DNA from: Sphingomonas sp.
GTDB lineage: Bacteria > Pseudomonadota > Alphaproteobacteria > Sphingomonadales > Sphingomonadaceae
Assembly (NCBI RefSeq): GCF_029239295.1
Contig: NZ_JAQZBC010000015.1
Span: 1 to 64,000 of the forward strand
Length of the DNA stretch: 64,000 bases
Direction of reading: 5' to 3'
The notes beneath the pieces are model-generated. The model made no database searches, was not told where the DNA came from, and was given only the letters and a program-made list of their open reading frames with translations. Shown here in pieces: positions 27,708 through 36,433 of this stretch. Each line of letters begins with the position of its first letter. Position 1 is the stretch's first letter. The position numbers and the translations under genes were made by a program.

Positions 27708-29057
27708 TTACTTCAGCAGCACCAGTTCCTCGGCCATGGTGGGGTGAAGCGCGACAGTCTCGTCGAATTGAGCCTTGGTCAGGCCGGCCTTCACGCACAC
27801 TGCCGCCGCCTGGATAATCTCCGGACAGTCAGGACCGATCATATGAATACCGACCACTCGATCGGTCTCCGCATCGCAAACCATCTTGTACAGCGAGCGC
27901 TCGTCGCGTCCGGCCAGCACATTCTTCATCGGCCGGAAATCGGACGAGTAGATCTTCACCGATCCCAGCTTCTGCCGCGCCTCGCTTTCAGTCATGCCGA
28001 CGCCTGCGATCGGGGGATGGCTGAAACACGCGGCCGGAACGCAGTTGTAATCTACCTTCACCCCGCCCTTGCCGAACAGATTATCCGCAAACGACTGGCC
28101 TTCGCGAATGGCGACAGGGGTCAGCTGGATCCGGTTGGTAACGTCGCCGACCGCATAAATTGAGGGACAGGCGGTGCGATTATCATCGTCCACCGGCACG
28201 GCGCCCTTCTCATCGACGTCGATCCCGGCCGCGTCGAGCCCCAGCCCGTCGGTATTCGGCACGCGGCCCGTGGCGTACATGACGCAATCCACCACCGCCG
28301 GTTCGTGCCCGGTCATATGGACCTCGAGGCAGCCGTCCTCGCGCTTCTCGATCTTCTCGAACGTCGCGTCGAACCGGAACTCCAGCCCCTTCATCATGCT
28401 GATCTGCAGCAATCGGTCGCGGATCTGCAGGTCATAGCCGCGCAGGATGTCCTTGGTGCGGTTCATGATGATCACGTGCGCGCCAAGCTGGTGAAAGATT
28501 CCCGCGAACTCATTGGCGATATAGCCAGCCCCCGCGATCAGCACGCGGCGCGGAATAGCATCGAGGTGAAACACCTCGTTCGACGTGATGCCATGTTCAC
28601 AACCAGGGAAGTGAGGAACATGCGGCCGCGCGCCAGTCGCGACCAGGATGTTCCTAGCTGTCTTCGTCGTGCCGTCCGCCAGGGTTAGCTCGTTCGGACC
28701 TGTGATGGTCGCGCGCTGATGGATGATCTCCGCGCCGTTCGACTCCAGCGTCGTGGTATAGGCCTGGTTGATCCGGTCGACCTCGGCCAGAACATTTGCC
28801 TGCAGGCACTTCCAGTCGAATTCGCATTCGTTGGGCACGCGCCAGCCGAACCGCTGTGCGTCCTTCAGATCCTCCGCAAAATGGGCACCGTACACCAGCA
28901 GCTTCTTGGGTACGCACCCGCGGATCACGCACGTCCCACCGACCCGATATTCCTCCGCCACGGCGACCCTTGCGCCATGCGCCGCCGCGACGCGGGAGGC
29001 TCGCGTGCCACCTGACCCGGCGCCGATCGTGAAAAGGTCATAGTCGAAATCGGGCAT
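27708..29057 (-). CDS. gor: Glutathione-disulfide reductase
   Basis: A 449-residue FAD/NADPH disulfide oxidoreductase that keeps glutathione reduced. FAD motif: FTIGAGSGGTRASRVAA. Redox-active site: GGTCVIRGCVPKKL. Second Rossmann motif: LIAGAGYIANEFAG; ATGRVPNT and the dimer-interface His-Pro (ALHPTMAEE) are present. The length equals E. coli Gor. The ATG at 29057 is used rather than the TTG one codon earlier; GGAGA lies ahead. It is a single gene. Confidence 0.95.
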   Translation of the reverse strand: MPDFDYDLFTIGAGSGGTRASRVAAAHGARVAVAEEYRVGGTCVIRGCVPKKLLVYGAHFAEDLKDAQRFGWRVPNECEFDWKCLQANVLAEVDRINQAYTTTLESNGAEIIHQRATITGPNELTLADGTTKTARNILVATGARPHVPHFPGCEHGITSNEVFHLDAIPRRVLIAGAGYIANEFAGIFHQLGAHVIIMNRTKDILRGYDLQIRDRLLQISMMKGLEFRFDATFEKIEKREDGCLEVHMTGHEPAVVDCVMYATGRVPNTDGLGLDAAGIDVDEKGAVPVDDDNRTACPSIYAVGDVTNRIQLTPVAIREGQSFADNLFGKGGVKVDYNCVPAACFSHPPIAGVGMTESEARQKLGSVKIYSSDFRPMKNVLAGRDERSLYKMVCDAETDRVVGIHMIGPDCPEIIQAAAVCVKAGLTKAQFDETVALHPTMAEELVLLK

Positions 29058-29100
29058 CAAAGGTCTCCGCTGGGCTCAGGCCCGAATATAGGTCCGCGCG

Positions 29101-29147
29101 AAAAGACAAAAGCACCCATCGCGCTCCCGCCTTTGCGGAGAGCGCGA
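29101..29147 (-). terminator. Intrinsic terminator of pgi
   Basis: TCGCGCTC (29119-29126) pairs with GAGCGCGA (29140-29147), with an inner CCGC/GCGG. In the direction of pgi transcription a T-rich tail follows (CTTTTGTCTTTT). Confidence 0.7.
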
Positions 29148-29174
29148 CGATGCAGCGCCAATGGTTAGCGTCGG

Positions 29175-30668
29175 CTACGCTAGCCCGGCGCGCTTGATCA
29201 GGTCCGCGGTGGACGGATCAAAATCACCGCCACCCTTCGCCGCAGCCTTTGCCATTTCCTTGCCCAATTCGACGCCGAACTGATCGAAGGAATTGATCCC
29301 CAACAGCACGCCGTTCACGAATACGCGATGCTCGTAGAACGCGATCAACGCGCCCAGCGTACGTGCATCAAGTACATCGAGCAGCAGGGTGGAGGACGGA
29401 CGGTCGCCGGGATAGGCGCGGGCGGGATCGTCAGGGTTCGGCCGTCCCTTCATCAGCGCTGCGCCCTGCGCAAAGGCGTTCAGCAACAACTGCCGGTGAT
29501 GTTCCTCCGCCAGAGTATCGCCAGGCTCGGTGACTGCCAGGAACTCGACCGGCACCAAATGGGTGCCCTGGTGGAGCAACTGAAAAACGGCATGCTGCGC
29601 ATCCGTCCCAACTCCGCCCCAAGTAATGGGCGCCGTAGGACGTCCTACCGGCGCGCCATCAACCGTCACGCCCTTCCCGTTCGACTCCATTTCCAGCTGC
29701 TGCAGATAGCTCGGCAGCAGGCGCAGCCGCTCGTCATAGGCAAACGGCGCGCGGGTTTCACACCCTCGAACCTGCGTATAATACAGATCGGCAAAGGCTG
29801 CGATCACAGGCGCATTCTCATGCAGAGCGGCCAGTCGGAAATGGCGGTCCATTTCCGCCGCGCCTTCCAGCAGTTCCTCGAACTGATCCCAGCCCAGCTT
29901 GATCGCTGCGGGAAAACCGATCGACGACCACAGCGAATAACGGCCGCCCACTCCTTCCGAGAACGGCAGGATACGGGTCTCGTCGACGCCCCACTCGACG
30001 GCCTTTTCTGGCGACGCGGTCAGCGCGATTACCCGGCCATACGGATCCTCGACGCCATGCTCCCCCATCCAGGCGATGGTGCTTTCGGCATTCATCATCG
30101 TCTCGGTTGTGGTGAACGTCTTGGACGCGACCACCAGCAGCGTCGCAGCCGGATCGAACCGTTCGAACACATCCTCCAGCGCCATGCCATCGACATTGGA
30201 GACGATGGCCACGTCGTAGCGCTCATTGTCCCGGCCCAGCGCGTCGACCAGCAAGTTCGGCCCCAGCGCCGAACCGCCGATCCCGACATGCAGCACGTGG
30301 CGGACCGGTCCGAACGCCTCCGCCTCGATGGCGTCGATCAGCATCCGCATACGGGCGTGATATTCGGCCGCGCGGGCCACGCTTCCGGGATTGCCCTCGC
30401 CGCGTTCGGCGGTGTGCTCCACCGGTCGGTCCTCGGTCACATTGACATGCGCGCCGCCGAACATCGCCTCGCGCTTGCCGGCGAGATCCTGCTGCCCCGC
30501 CAATGCCTCGAACGCTTTGATTGCTTCCCGGGTCAGATGCGTCTTGGACCAGTCAAAATGAATTCCGGCCACGTCGAGCGATAAGGTGCCGAGCCGCTCG
30601 GGATCATCGGCGAACAACTGCTCGATCCTCATTTGGGGCAATGCTTCGATCGTGGACCAGTCGGCCAT
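29175..30668 (-). CDS. pgi: Glucose-6-phosphate isomerase
   Basis: A 497-residue isomerase interconverting glucose-6-P and fructose-6-P. Family signatures include LHVGIGGSALGPNLL, VASKTFTTTETM, GGRYSLWSSIG and the late LGINSFDQFGVELGK with the catalytic Lys. It is somewhat shorter than E. coli Pgi (549), as usual in this group. It diverges from lepB. In an organism using the Entner-Doudoroff route (zwf-pgl-edd at the end of this window), Pgi would mainly work toward glucose-6-P for recycling and polysaccharide precursors. Confidence 0.96.
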   Translation of the reverse strand: MADWSTIEALPQMRIEQLFADDPERLGTLSLDVAGIHFDWSKTHLTREAIKAFEALAGQQDLAGKREAMFGGAHVNVTEDRPVEHTAERGEGNPGSVARAAEYHARMRMLIDAIEAEAFGPVRHVLHVGIGGSALGPNLLVDALGRDNERYDVAIVSNVDGMALEDVFERFDPAATLLVVASKTFTTTETMMNAESTIAWMGEHGVEDPYGRVIALTASPEKAVEWGVDETRILPFSEGVGGRYSLWSSIGFPAAIKLGWDQFEELLEGAAEMDRHFRLAALHENAPVIAAFADLYYTQVRGCETRAPFAYDERLRLLPSYLQQLEMESNGKGVTVDGAPVGRPTAPITWGGVGTDAQHAVFQLLHQGTHLVPVEFLAVTEPGDTLAEEHHRQLLLNAFAQGAALMKGRPNPDDPARAYPGDRPSSTLLLDVLDARTLGALIAFYEHRVFVNGVLLGINSFDQFGVELGKEMAKAAAKGGGDFDPSTADLIKRAGLA

Positions 30669-30826
30669 GCTGCTATCTCCGTTCGGCGAGACCTCGACGT
30701 GGCCCCGCGATGTCGTTCGGCGTTAAGAACGAAAAAGCCGGCGCACGGCAAGTTCAGCGCGAACGGAGCCGGTCACAGATCGTTCCGCCGCTTGACGTCC
30801 AGCCTGTGTTCGGCAACGCGCGATCC

Positions 30827-31675
30827 ATGGCCGATCCCAAACCCGCCAAAGGCGTGTCGCCCGCGAAAAAGTCCGAGATGTCGGAGACGATCCGCTTCCT
30901 GCTGAAGCTTACTCTCGTCGTCTGGATCTTTCGCAGCTTCGTCCTTGCGCCATTCTCCATTCCGTCCGAATCGATGCTGCCGCGCCTGTTGATCGGCGAT
31001 TATCTGTTCGTGTCGAAGTGGAATTACGGATATTCGCGTTGGTCGATGCCGTTCGGTTTCCCGCCGGTGCCGGGCCGGCTGTTCCCCCGCACGCCCGAAC
31101 GCGGTGACGTCGTGGTCTTCCGCTCCAAGGGCGCAGACGATCATGACGTCATCAAGCGGGTCATCGGCCTGCCGGGCGACACGGTGCAGATGCGCCGCGG
31201 CCAGCTGGTCCTGAACGGCCGCGCCATTCCGAAGCAGCGGGTCGCAGATTTCGTGCTGCCGCTTTCGCCGAACTTCACCACCCGCGAGTGTGAAACCGAT
31301 TTCGTCAGAAACGACGTGCAAGGCGCCACCTGCCGCATCCCGCGCTTCCGCGAAACGCTGCCGGGAGGGCGCAGCTACTATGTGCTCGACCAGCATTACA
31401 TCCCGGATGCTGACGATACCGGCGTCTATACCGTACCCGCAGGACACGTCTTCCTGATGGGCGACAACCGCGACGACTCGGCGGACAGCCGCTTTCCCTC
31501 GGCCGACGAAGCGCTGCCGGGCCAGGTGCAGGGTATGGGGTTCATCCCGATGGAACGCGTCGAGGGCAAGGCGCTGGTGATCTTCTGGTCCACGGATGGC
31601 TCGGCCAACTGGCTGCTGCCATGGACGTGGTTCACCGCCGCGCGCTGGGATCGCCTGGGGGGCGGCTTTGAGTGA
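30827..31675 (+). CDS. lepB: Signal peptidase I
   Basis: A 282-residue inner-membrane serine protease that removes signal peptides. One N-terminal membrane segment (FLLKLTLVVWIFRSFVLAPF) is followed by the catalytic Ser in IPSESMLPRLLIGD and the Lys in HDVIKRVIGLPGD. The MGDNRDDSADSRF box completes the site. The ATG at 30827 places the segment about 25 residues from the start, as in homologues. The frame extending further upstream is rejected. It is the first gene of the conserved lepB-rnc-era operon. Confidence 0.95.
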   Translation: MADPKPAKGVSPAKKSEMSETIRFLLKLTLVVWIFRSFVLAPFSIPSESMLPRLLIGDYLFVSKWNYGYSRWSMPFGFPPVPGRLFPRTPERGDVVVFRSKGADDHDVIKRVIGLPGDTVQMRRGQLVLNGRAIPKQRVADFVLPLSPNFTTRECETDFVRNDVQGATCRIPRFRETLPGGRSYYVLDQHYIPDADDTGVYTVPAGHVFLMGDNRDDSADSRFPSADEALPGQVQGMGFIPMERVEGKALVIFWSTDGSANWLLPWTWFTAARWDRLGGGFE

Positions 31676-32357
31676 TCTCGTTCGATGGATCACCGAAACG
31701 TTCGGTGAGGCTCCGCGGGATCTGAAGCTCTGGGAGCGCGCGCTGACCCATGCCAGCCGCGCCGATGTTCACTACGAACGCCTTGAGTTCCTCGGCGATC
31801 GTGTGCTCGGCCTGGCCATGGCCGAATGGCTGTTCGAAGAGTTCCCGGATGAACCTGAAGGCGCCCTGTCGAAGCGGCTCAATGCGTTGGTCTCCGGCGC
31901 AGTCTGCGCCGATATCGCGCGCGAGATCGGGGTGCAGGCGCATCTGCGTTTGGGCAAGCAGGCGCGTGACGACGGCGCCAGTGACAGTGACAATATTCTG
32001 GGCGACGTCATGGAGGCGCTTCTGGGCACGCTGTTCCGCGAGCGCGGACTTGACCCCGCGCGCGCCGTCGTCCGCCAACGTTGGTCGACGCGGCTTCATG
32101 CTGAGGCGGTGGCGCCACAACATCCCAAATCGGCGTTGCAGGAATGGGCTGCAGCCAACAATCGCAAGCCGCCGGTGTACGAGGTCGTCGATCGGTCCGG
32201 CCCAGGCCACGCGCCCCGCTTCACGATCAAGGTCTCGATTCCCAAGCTCGCTGACGCGGTGGCGGATGGCGGAAGCAAGCAGGAGGCCGAGACGGATGCT
32301 GCGCGCAGTCTGCTGAAAGAGCTGACGGCAGCAGCGCCCAAGCGCAAGAAGGGATGA
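31668..32357 (+). CDS. rnc: Ribonuclease III
   Basis: A 229-residue double-strand-specific RNase. The signature ERLEFLGDRVLGL carries the metal-binding residues, with the second site in DNILGDVMEALLG. A C-terminal dsRNA-binding domain spans about residues 150-222 (PKSALQEWAAAN ... GGSKQEAETDAA). The start is taken as TTG at 31668, overlapping the lepB stop by eight bases, with GGGGGG ahead; no ATG gives a family-like N-terminus. This unusual start may limit expression. Confidence 0.93.
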   Translation: MSDLVRWITETFGEAPRDLKLWERALTHASRADVHYERLEFLGDRVLGLAMAEWLFEEFPDEPEGALSKRLNALVSGAVCADIAREIGVQAHLRLGKQARDDGASDSDNILGDVMEALLGTLFRERGLDPARAVVRQRWSTRLHAEAVAPQHPKSALQEWAAANNRKPPVYEVVDRSGPGHAPRFTIKVSIPKLADAVADGGSKQEAETDAARSLLKELTAAAPKRKKG

Positions 32358-32464
32358 TGGTACCGCGCTGAGCGGAGGCATTGGCCTTTCCGCCTCAGCC
32401 AGCGACAGCCTCGACGGTGCGGGCTCCGGCCGGTATGGCGGCGGCGACAATGCAAGGAAATACC

Positions 32465-33355
32465 ATGACCCGTTGCGGCCTCGTTGCCGTGCTCGGCGCC
32501 CCGAACGCCGGCAAGTCCACCCTCGTCAACGCGCTTGTCGGGCAGAAGGTCGCGATCGTCAGCCCCAAGGCGCAGACGACCCGCACCCGCTTGCTGGGCG
32601 TCGCAATGGAGGGCGAAACCCAGCTCCTGCTGGTCGACACACCGGGCATCTTCGATCCGAAGCGCCGGTTCGATCGCGCGATGGTTGCTGCTGCCTGGGG
32701 CGGCGCCGAGGGCGCTGACGTACTGGCGCTGGTGGTCGATGCGAAGGGTGGCCTTGGACCCAAGGTTACCGATGTCGCGGAGCGCATCCGCGACCGGCCT
32801 GAACCCAAGTTCCTGATCCTCAACAAGGTCGATCTGGCTGACAAGCCAAAGCTGCTCGTCCACGCGGAAAAGCTGAACGAGCTAGTCCCCTTCGCGCAAA
32901 CCTTCTTCATCAGCGCGGCGACGGGCGACGGCTTGCCCGAACTCAAGCGCACGCTTGCGGCCGCCATGCCGAAAGGCCCTTGGCATTTCCCCGAGGATCA
33001 GGTGTCGGATGCAAGCGAGCGCACGCTCGCCGCCGAGGTCACGCGCGAGCAACTGTATCTGCAGCTTCACGCCGAACTCCCCTACGCCGCCACCGTGGAA
33101 ACGGAGAAGTTCACAGATCGCCCGGACGGCGCGGCCGAAATTCACCAGCAGATACTCGTGGAACGGCCGACCCAGCGCGCGATAGTGCTGGGTAAGGGCG
33201 GTGCGCGCATCAAGGAGATCGGCGCCAGGGCCAGGGCAGAGCTTGCCGTCCTGCTCGACCGTCCGGTTCACCTCTACCTTCATGTGAAGGTGAAGCCGGG
33301 TTGGGACGAGGATCGCGGCGTCTATCGAGACATCGGGCTAGATTGGGTCGATTGA
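32465..33355 (+). CDS. era: GTPase Era
   Basis: A 296-residue GTPase binding 16S rRNA in 30S maturation. G1 is VLGAPNAGKSTLVNAL, G3 is DTPGIFD, G4 is NKVD and the SA motif is ISAATGDG. The C-terminal KH domain has IVLGKGGARIKEIG. The ATG at 32465 has AAGGAA five bases before it. It is the third gene of lepB-rnc-era. Its 3' end overlaps the convergent sirtuin gene by 34 bases. Confidence 0.97.
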   Translation: MTRCGLVAVLGAPNAGKSTLVNALVGQKVAIVSPKAQTTRTRLLGVAMEGETQLLLVDTPGIFDPKRRFDRAMVAAAWGGAEGADVLALVVDAKGGLGPKVTDVAERIRDRPEPKFLILNKVDLADKPKLLVHAEKLNELVPFAQTFFISAATGDGLPELKRTLAAAMPKGPWHFPEDQVSDASERTLAAEVTREQLYLQLHAELPYAATVETEKFTDRPDGAAEIHQQILVERPTQRAIVLGKGGARIKEIGARARAELAVLLDRPVHLYLHVKVKPGWDEDRGVYRDIGLDWVD

Positions 33356-34053
33356 TCGGCGAGCAGCGCATCGATCCAGGCCGGCACCAGCGTGCTGGCC
33401 GCGCCTAGCCTGCTCTCATCGAACCATCCGCTGCCTGCGGATGGCTCCAGGTTCAGCTCCAGCGTTCGCGCGCCGTGATGCCTCGCCAGTTGGACAAAGC
33501 CCGCAGCCGGATAGACCGCCCCGGACGTGCCGATCGACACGAACATATCGCACGTCGCGATCGCCGCCTCGATCTGATCCATCGCGTAAGGCATTTCGCC
33601 AAAGAACACGATGTCCGGCCGCAGGTCACCCGCTCCACACGCGGTGCAGCGCAACCCCGGTGGCAAGGCACCGCGCCACGGACGCCGCTCCCCACATGCG
33701 GGGCATAATGCCGAGTTCAGTTCACCATGCATGTGCAGCAGGCGCCGCGCACCAGCACGTTCATGCAGGTCGTCGACGTTCTGGGTCACGATCAACAGGT
33801 CACCGCTCCAATGCGCATCCAGCCGGGCGAGAGCCGCGTGCGCGGCATTGGGCGCCACATTCTCCAATGCCGCTCGGCGCAAATCGTAGAAGCGATGCAC
33901 AAGCGCCGGATCCGCAGCGAGCGCTTCGGGTGTGCAAACATCCTCGACACGGTATCCCTCCCACAGGCCGCCGGGGCCGCGGAACGTGGCAAGTCCGCTT
34001 TCCGCGGAAATGCCCGCACCGGTAAGTATCAGGATGCTTTTGGTTTCGTTCAT
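33322..34053 (-). CDS. cobB: NAD-dependent protein deacylase (sirtuin)
   Basis: A 243-residue sirtuin that removes acyl groups from lysines using NAD. The motifs are LTGAGISAESGLATFRG, TQNVDDLHERAG and the catalytic HMHGEL. The zinc knuckle has CPACG and CTACG, followed by PDIVFFGE. The Ala/Tyr/Arg-type acyl selectivity (YDLRR near residue 70) resembles desuccinylase-type enzymes. I use the ATG at 34053; one four codons upstream (34065) is possible. It converges on era with a 34-base overlap. Confidence 0.92.
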   Translation of the reverse strand: MNETKSILILTGAGISAESGLATFRGPGGLWEGYRVEDVCTPEALAADPALVHRFYDLRRAALENVAPNAAHAALARLDAHWSGDLLIVTQNVDDLHERAGARRLLHMHGELNSALCPACGERRPWRGALPPGLRCTACGAGDLRPDIVFFGEMPYAMDQIEAAIATCDMFVSIGTSGAVYPAAGFVQLARHHGARTLELNLEPSAGSGWFDESRLGAASTLVPAWIDALLADQSTQSSPMSR

Positions 34054-34166
34054 CCAAAACAGCATAGGCGTTCGGTCCTCGACACGCGACTGCAACTGCG
34101 GCGTCCTACTCGACGCATCAGATAAGCAACGATAACGGGAACCCGAATGAACACCGAAGGACGCGC

Positions 34167-34895
34167 ATGACCGCGATCGGCATCTATGGAAGCGAAGGCC
34201 GCATGGGGCGTGTTATCGCCACCATCGCGGAAGATGAAGGCGCACGCGTCGCTGGCGGCGTCGATGCCGGGGGCGATCCTGTTGCGCTCGCCCATGCCTC
34301 CGACGTGCTGGTCGATTTCTCCACCCCCGCCGCGCTGGAGGCGCATCTGGCGGCAGCGGTTGCCGCCCGCACGCCGATCCTGGTTGGCACCACGGGTCTG
34401 ACGCCAGCGCATCACGCGATGATCGATCGCGCCGCGGAAACGATTGCCGTGCTTCAGACCGGCAATACCTCGCTCGGTGTTACCCTGCTCGGTATCCTGG
34501 TGCGGGAAGCTGCCCAGCGCCTCGGCACGGAGTGGGACGTCGAAATTGTCGAGATGCACCACCGGCACAAGGTGGATGCGCCGTCAGGTACCGCGGTTCT
34601 GCTCGGCGAAGCCGCGGCGGAAGGCCGGAACACGACGCTCAATGAAGAACGCGTCGATGGACGCGCCGGCCTGGTTGGTGCCCGAACGGAAGGCACGATC
34701 GGCTTCTCTTCTCTTCGCGGCGGAACGGTCGTGGGCGATCACCTCGTCGTGTTCGCCGGCGAAGGCGAGCGCATCGAACTTGGTCATCGCGGCGAGGATC
34801 GATCGATCTTCGCACGGGGCGCCGTGAAGGCAGCGCTTTGGCTCGCTGACCGGCCGGCCGGCCGTTACGGCATGGCTGAAGTGTTGGGGCTGTGA
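34167..34895 (+). CDS. dapB: 4-hydroxy-tetrahydrodipicolinate reductase
   Basis: A 242-residue reductase in lysine and meso-diaminopimelate synthesis. The NAD(P) motif is GIYGSEGRMGR; VDFSTPAALEAHL and VGTTGLT follow; the substrate/catalytic segment is EMHHRHKVDAPSGTA, with the catalytic His and Lys. The length is slightly short of E. coli DapB (273), common in alphaproteobacteria. nth follows after ten bases, so the two are probably co-transcribed. Confidence 0.96.
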   Translation: MTAIGIYGSEGRMGRVIATIAEDEGARVAGGVDAGGDPVALAHASDVLVDFSTPAALEAHLAAAVAARTPILVGTTGLTPAHHAMIDRAAETIAVLQTGNTSLGVTLLGILVREAAQRLGTEWDVEIVEMHHRHKVDAPSGTAVLLGEAAAEGRNTTLNEERVDGRAGLVGARTEGTIGFSSLRGGTVVGDHLVVFAGEGERIELGHRGEDRSIFARGAVKAALWLADRPAGRYGMAEVLGL

Positions 34896-34905
34896 TCACG
34901 GCACC

Positions 34906-35583
34906 ATGAAGCGCGCCGAGGTTTTCGAGTTCTTCCGGCGCCTGGCGGAGGCCAATCCGCACCCCGAAACGGAACTGGAATCGGGCAACACCTACCAGCT
35001 CTTAGTGGCTGTGGTGCTGTCCGCACAGGCGACCGATGCGGGGGTCAACAAGGCAACGCGTCGGCTGTTCGCAGAGGTAAAGACTCCGGAACAAATGCTC
35101 GCTCTTGGCGAAGAGGGCCTGCGGCAGCACATCAAGACGATCGGGCTGTTCAACGCCAAGGCGAAGAACGTGATCGCCCTGAGCCAGACTTTGGTGGACC
35201 AGCATGGCGGAGAGGTGCCGGCGGAACGGGACGCCCTCGAACAATTGGCTGGCGTCGGGCGGAAGACCGCAAACGTGGTGATGAACGTTGCGTTTGGCGC
35301 CGAGACCTTCGCTGTCGACACTCACATCTTCCGGGTCGGCAACCGAACCGGGCTCGCGAAGGGCAAGACGCCGCTCGCGGTCGAACTAAAGCTGGATAAG
35401 GCCGTGCCTCAGCCGTTCCGGCTCCACGCGCACCATTGGCTGATCCTCCATGGCCGCTACATCTGCAAGGCGCGTAAACCCGAATGCTGGCGCTGCCCGG
35501 TGGAAGATCTCTGCGCGTTTCGCCCTAAGACGCCGCCGCCTGCCACAAAGACGGCTAAACCCTCCATCCGCGCCGCTGGCTAG
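34906..35583 (+). CDS. nth: Endonuclease III
   Basis: A 225-residue DNA glycosylase/AP lyase removing oxidised pyrimidines. The helix-hairpin-helix LAGVGRKTANVVMN carries the catalytic Lys, and AVDTHIFRVGNR carries the Asp. The iron-sulfur motif is C-x6-C-x2-C-x5-C (CKARKPECWRCPVEDLC). All key residues are present. The dapB-nth order is common in sphingomonads. Its stop is two bases from the stop of the convergent SDR. Confidence 0.97.
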   Translation: MKRAEVFEFFRRLAEANPHPETELESGNTYQLLVAVVLSAQATDAGVNKATRRLFAEVKTPEQMLALGEEGLRQHIKTIGLFNAKAKNVIALSQTLVDQHGGEVPAERDALEQLAGVGRKTANVVMNVAFGAETFAVDTHIFRVGNRTGLAKGKTPLAVELKLDKAVPQPFRLHAHHWLILHGRYICKARKPECWRCPVEDLCAFRPKTPPPATKTAKPSIRAAG

Positions 35584-35584
35584 A

Positions 35585-36349
35585 TCAAGACGCGAAGGCG
35601 GCCTTCAGACGTTTGCGCAGGCGCCCAGGCATGAAACGGCGCGCAAAGCTGGCCTGTCGGCCTGCCTTGCCAACGATATACTCACGATCACGGCCATGAG
35701 CGGCCTGCCAGACCATCTCCGCGGCCTCATCCACCGTATAGACCGGGGAATTGCCGATCGAGTCACGGATGGTCCTGTTGCTACCCACCGATCCCGCATC
35801 GAGGATAGGGGTTTCGACGAAAAAGGGCATGACACAGGTCACATCGATGCCATGGCGCGTCCACTCCGCGTCTAGTGCCTCGGTCAGTCCGCGAACCGCG
35901 TGTTTGGTCGCGGAGTATACGGCAAGCCCCGGCGACCCGACGATCCCAGCCACTGAGGCGACGTTGACGAGGCGACTGCCGGGCGTTGCCTTCAGGTGTG
36001 GAAGCGCGGAATAGGCTCCGTTCACTACACCCTTGACGTTGATGTCGATCTGCAGGTCGCTCTCGTCCGGCGTCACTTCCTCAAACATGCCGTACCGCGC
36101 GATACCGGCGTTGTTCAGGAGGACGTCGAGCCTGCCCGTGCGGCCGACGAACGCCTCAAGCGCGCTTTGCCACTGAACGCGATCGCGCACATCCAGGGGA
36201 AAGCTCATGATGTTCAGTTCCTCTGCCGCGCGGCGTCGGCCTTTCTCGTCGATATCGCCGATCCCGACGATCCATCCTTCGCGGGAGAAGCGCTTGGCCG
36301 CAGCCAGCCCGATCCCGGAAGCCCCGCCCGTGATAAAAATCGAACGCAT
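35585..36349 (-). CDS. SDR-family oxidoreductase (catabolic island)
   Basis: A 254-residue short-chain dehydrogenase. TGGASGIGLAAAKRF is the cofactor site, LLNNAGIARYG the NNAG motif, VNVASVAG and YSATK the catalytic residues. The C-terminus is basic (RLRKRLKAAF) and lacks the usual DGG end, as in the DltE/DUF-type SDRs acting on lipid-like substrates. The ATG at 36349 has GGGAGGGAC ahead; the longer start is rejected. It lies 84 bases downstream of the acyl-CoA dehydrogenase genes and probably belongs to their unit. Confidence 0.85.
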   Translation of the reverse strand: MRSIFITGGASGIGLAAAKRFSREGWIVGIGDIDEKGRRRAAEELNIMSFPLDVRDRVQWQSALEAFVGRTGRLDVLLNNAGIARYGMFEEVTPDESDLQIDINVKGVVNGAYSALPHLKATPGSRLVNVASVAGIVGSPGLAVYSATKHAVRGLTEALDAEWTRHGIDVTCVMPFFVETPILDAGSVGSNRTIRDSIGNSPVYTVDEAAEMVWQAAHGRDREYIVGKAGRQASFARRFMPGRLRKRLKAAFAS

Positions 36350-36433
36350 ACAGTCCCTCCCCCGCTTCTCGTGCCCGTCCGCTTTCGTGCCAGCCATCGA
36401 GTTCACATCGCCAACTGCCTAAGGCGCCGGCGC

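Noticed and set aside
29328..30584. A 418-codon plus-strand frame across pgi
   Set aside because: Antisense to a certain pgi gene; no start signal and no recognisable domain.
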